Shown piece by piece: positions 60,608-64,000 of a stretch of 64,000 bases of DNA. The notes under the pieces were generated by a model. It was not told where the DNA came from, made no database searches, and saw only the letters and a list, made by a program, of their open reading frames with translations. Position 1 is the stretch's first letter. Each line of letters starts with the position of its first letter. The position numbers and the translations under genes are program-made. Source of the stretch: Deroplatys truncata (Eukaryota; Arthropoda; Insecta; Mantodea; Mantidae); NCBI GenBank assembly GCA_030765065.1, contig CM060989.1:64742001-64806000 (forward strand). Direction: 5' to 3'.

Positions 60608-61842
60608 CAAGAGTGACTATATATTTTGAGCCTTAAAAAACAACAATTTGTCACTGAAAATTGTTTTATAGTTTCTTGAAATATTCTCCTTTATGATCAA
60701 TGCACTTTTGCATGCATTTGAACCATTTGTTATAGCATTTTTTCTAATCTGCTTGAAACACTTCCAAAACATGGTTTTTGAACGGCTTATTCTGACGACG
60801 AAAGTCGTCCACATAATTTATTCTTGATGCTAGGGAATAAAAAGAATTCATTGGGTGCCAAATCAGGACTGTATGACAGACGACCCATCAATTTGATTTT
60901 TTGAGTGTTCAAATATTCGATTGTTAGTGAGATGTGTGTGCGCTTGCAATGTCTTGATGAACAATCTGACAGCGCTTGTTTGATTTCCTTATTTCACCGA
61001 AGGCTTCTGGCAAACAAATGGTTGTATACCATTCAGAATTAACCGGTTTACGTTCCCCTATAGGCACTGTTGCCACATGACCAGTTTTTTCCAAAAAAAA
61101 ACAGGCAACCGTTTGTTTCAAAGTGCTTCGAGCACAACTTTTGTTGGATTTGGTTCATCTTGAAACACCCATACAGTCGACTGCTGTTTACATTCCAGCT
61201 CATATGCATAGATCCATAATTCGTCACCTTTTACAATCTTATATATGTCTTTTGAAGCACTCCCATTGTATTTCTTAAGCATTCTTGCGCACCAATCGGC
61301 AATGGTACATCTTTTAGAGACTTTGTCAAATTATGTGGGATCCAACAATCACCGCTAAATGATCATGTAACATTTTATATACATGCTGGTGGAACTAATG
61401 CCTAGAGTTGCCTCAATCTCACAGTATGTCGGGTCTTGCATTATCAGTTTTTGCACAGCATCAATGTTTTCTGGCACAACTGATTTTGGACGACCTCACA
61501 AATTTCGTCAGTGAGCAAACGGCAGCCACAATTAAACTTGTTATACCAGCATTTTACAGTGGCAAAGGTTGGAGCTTCATTGCCAAATGTGGTAGTAAGT
61601 TGATCAATACACTCGTCTTGATAATCCACATCGAAAGTCGCAATAAATCATTGTAGGAGTTAATTCCATTTTTTCACTGAGACACAATTTTCAAGTCACT
61701 GTAAACAACACAAATAAGTTCTATTGACAAAACGTCTGAAGTAGATTGTGGTCAACAATGTCAAACTTTCCAGTGGAAACGTCAGATAGCACCTAACAAC
61801 AATCAGTGTTGCCAAGGCTCAAAATATAAATAGTCGCCCTCG
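60608..61842 (-). mobile_element. mariner copy 3
   Basis: The left end is worn (CAAGAGTGACTATATATTTT). The right end, reversed, reads CGAGGGCGACTATTTATATT. TA lies on each side (60606-60607, 61843-61844). Same family as copies 1 and 2. Confidence 0.9.
60650..61670 (-). pseudogene. mariner transposase 3, broken
   Basis: Recognisable blocks: YQDECIDQLTTTFGNEAPTF and VKCWYNKFNCGCRLLTDEIC; KTGHVATVPIGERKPVNSEW and YTTICLPEAFGEIRKSNKR; second catalytic block QIVHQDIASAHTSH. The region around the third block is frameshifted. It is the most decayed of the three copies. Confidence 0.88.
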
Positions 61843-61844
61843 TA

Positions 61845-63002
61845 TGCTCTTTAGTGAGGTAGAAAATAAGTTTGTTAGAAATTGGTTTTAAAAAATTTTT
61901 TGGTGTTCAATTGTGGGTTTCGGCTTTTGCAAAAAATAATATACACTTAACAAACTTGGGTGACCATGCTGCCATAACACATTTGCCTTATATTAGTAAC
62001 TATAACAAATTTTAGTTAGCATATATTGGGGAAACTATTTCTGAAATTTCACTCTAATAACTTAAAAATTGCATCGTAAGGAGCATTTTAAATGCTGAAA
62101 AATATCTAAAATATTACAACTGAGAAAAATCCACAAGAAAATTTACTCGTAAAAAAACTGACCTGAAATTCTGTTCATGCATTTTTTATTAAATAGAAAA
62201 CACTTTTACTTAAGACGTATAATTTAGAAACTGATTAACATATGTGCAGCACATTTTGGAGAAACACTGTGAGAAGTGTTACAAGGAACTTGAACTGTGC
62301 CACAATACTCTCAACTCAGGGTTATTTACATTGTTACATATCTCTCTGATTTTACTTCCAACAAAAAATATTTACATGAAAACATTCCAGATATAATAAT
62401 AAATTAAAAAGACTAAATTGTAGTTTTTTATCATTTTTGCCCTTGTTTCACCGATCAGATCTCTTAACAGTGAAATTTGATAATTTTGAGCTATAAAGTA
62501 ACTCCACTATGCAAACACCTTTGCAAAGCCAATCAACACCATCCAAAAGTATTTGAAAGGGTGTAAAAGTCAATGATCCAACAGGTGCATGCATGTGTAG
62601 AAGCAAGTGGAGGACATTTTGAACACTTGTTTTGAGTTTTTGAGTTGAAGTATAACTTTCATTAATAAGGACAGGTTTTACAATTTGCTGATAAAGTTAT
62701 TTACCGGATTTCTTAACAATTGGAACTCTACAATCTCTGGATAGCACTGCTTAGAAGATATCTTTGCCAATAAGTTTTCGGCTAGTTGGAGTAACCGATA
62801 CGTCCATTATTCAACAAATAACAGCTTTTCATGTTCAAGACTGACACAATTCTTATCACTAACAATAGAAATCATAGTAGAAATATATTTATTGGACAAT
62901 GACAAGGAAATAATGATATTTCTGCATAAAAGAATAATTCCTGAAATCATAAGAGAGAGAAAATTATCTCCAAATACTAGACTAAGACAAGATTTATAAG
63001 CT
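61845..63002. other. No gene assigned
   Basis: On the minus strand, 62690-62450 is open for about 79 codons without an early ATG (includes HAPVGSLTFTPFQILLDGVD). I do not recognise it and it could be chance. No USP39 upstream exon was found here. Confidence 0.35.
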
Positions 63003-63621
63003 TGCTACTTTCTCTACTATGTATAGTAAGTAGGGGAAGTATTGCATTCCACCGAAAAATTCTATACCGAGATTTCACCGGAAATACATGTTTTGAGCCT
63101 CCCTGAATAAAAAGAAAGCATTTTTAGGAAAAGGTCTGTATGTGTGTGTGTGTCTGTGAACAGCATAACTCAAAAATGAAAATTCAGATAAATGCCAAAC
63201 TTGGTATTTAGGTTCACTATCTTTCAAAGATGCGAAACAAAGAGTTTCAAGAAAATTCCCCCAACCCAGACTACACTTTACATGGAGCATTTTTTGAAAA
63301 TTTTGTTTTTCTCAAAATGGCTCTTAACGATTTTGATTACAATATCATATATTTAAGATATTTTTATAACAAATAAAATGTATATCTTGAATTTTCTGGG
63401 AATGCCCCCAAAAGTCCTCTTCATTCTGAATAGCTTTTTCATAACTGGTAAACCGTAAGAGATAGACAAAATGTCTCTACACAAAAAATGTAGAGCTTGT
63501 TAAAACACACAATTTATGTCACATGCATTTTTTTTTGTGAAGTGAACTACTTCCAAGATACTCCTTGTTATTTGTTTGAATTTTCCAATACTTATAGTTT
63601 TTCTCAAATGAGAATTCGTTA
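63003..63621 (-). mobile_element. RC-1 copy, old, 5' part lost
   Basis: The 3' end is GCTACTTTCTCTACTATGTA. The body runs to GAGAATTCGTTATTC and is then cut by the next copy. Confidence 0.85.
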
Positions 63622-64000
63622 TTCTCTACTATGTATAGTAAGTAGGGGAAGTATTATATTCCACCCAAAAATTCGATACCAAGATTTCACCGGAAATATA
63701 TGTTTTGAGGCCTCCTGAATCTAAAAAAATCATTTTTGGAAACATGTCGGTGTGTGTGTCTGTCTGTGAACAGCATAACTCAGAAATGAACAGTCGGATA
63801 AACACCAAACTTGGTATTTAGGTTCAGTAACTTCCAGAGATGCGACACGAAGGTTTTCAAGGAAATCCCCCCACCCCAGATTACCCTTTACATGGAACAT
63901 TTTTCGAAAATGTTTATTTTCTCAGAAATGGCTGCAACGATTTTGATTAAAATATCATATATTTAAGATACTTTAATGACAAATAAAATGTGTATCTTGA
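63622..64000 (-). mobile_element. RC-1 copy, runs off the window
   Basis: Begins TCTCTACTATGTATAGTAAG (lacking the outermost TTTTTACTT) inside or directly after the previous copy and continues past the window end. Confidence 0.85.

Overview
The window looks like AT-rich insect (or other arthropod) nuclear DNA. The evidence is one multi-exon gene with canonical GT/AG introns, tRNA-derived SINEs, mariner, Tc1 and pogo transposons, Penelope-like retroelements and no prokaryotic gene organisation. A large-genome insect such as a cockroach, termite or orthopteran fits the repeat content, but I cannot name the species.

Host gene. The only host gene I can support is the 3' part of USP39 (the U4/U6.U5 tri-snRNP-associated ubiquitin-hydrolase homologue, yeast Sad1), on the minus strand. 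Six exons lie at 58350-58064, 47714-47586, 47499-47438, 43250-43115, 35572-35486 and 31955-31929. They join in frame into 241 residues ending in a stop codon, with a polyadenylation signal at 31832-31827. The 5' exons (zinc finger and first half of the hydrolase fold) must lie beyond 64000. Introns run from 86 bp to about 10.3 kb, and the long ones are filled with transposons. From 1 to about 31800 (downstream of USP39) I see no host gene.

Mobile DNA. About 17 kb (roughly 27 %) is one non-autonomous family, here RC-1, in about 27 full or partial copies on both strands. It has a 5' end TCTGATGTGTTACACTC, an 11-bp subterminal inverted repeat, an internal CA microsatellite and a 3' stem-loop just before GTAGAGAAAGTAAAAA. 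This is the architecture of HINE/DINE-1-type relatives of Helentrons (rolling-circle transposons). Copies are nested in each other, interrupt a Penelope-like reverse transcriptase twice, and one is itself split by a mariner.

Other elements: three copies of one mariner (32173-33450, 36258-37467, 60608-61842), a second mariner type (38424-39668), a Tc1 element (27134-28376), a pogo/Tigger relic (54329-55990), two hAT-like elements, a 1018-bp element with 30-bp perfect terminal inverted repeats (44847-45864), LINE fragments, several tRNA-type SINEs, and at least four Penelope-like (PLE) relics with RT and/or GIY-YIG remains. Hairpin motifs resembling hammerhead ribozymes follow the PLE stop codons and also sit in a 948-bp near-palindromic insertion (59474-60421) flanked by a 13-bp target duplication. 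Three further repeat families (RepB, RepC, RepD) are described but not classified. All transposon genes seen are broken, so the window reads as a layered graveyard of old elements plus some young RC-1 copies.
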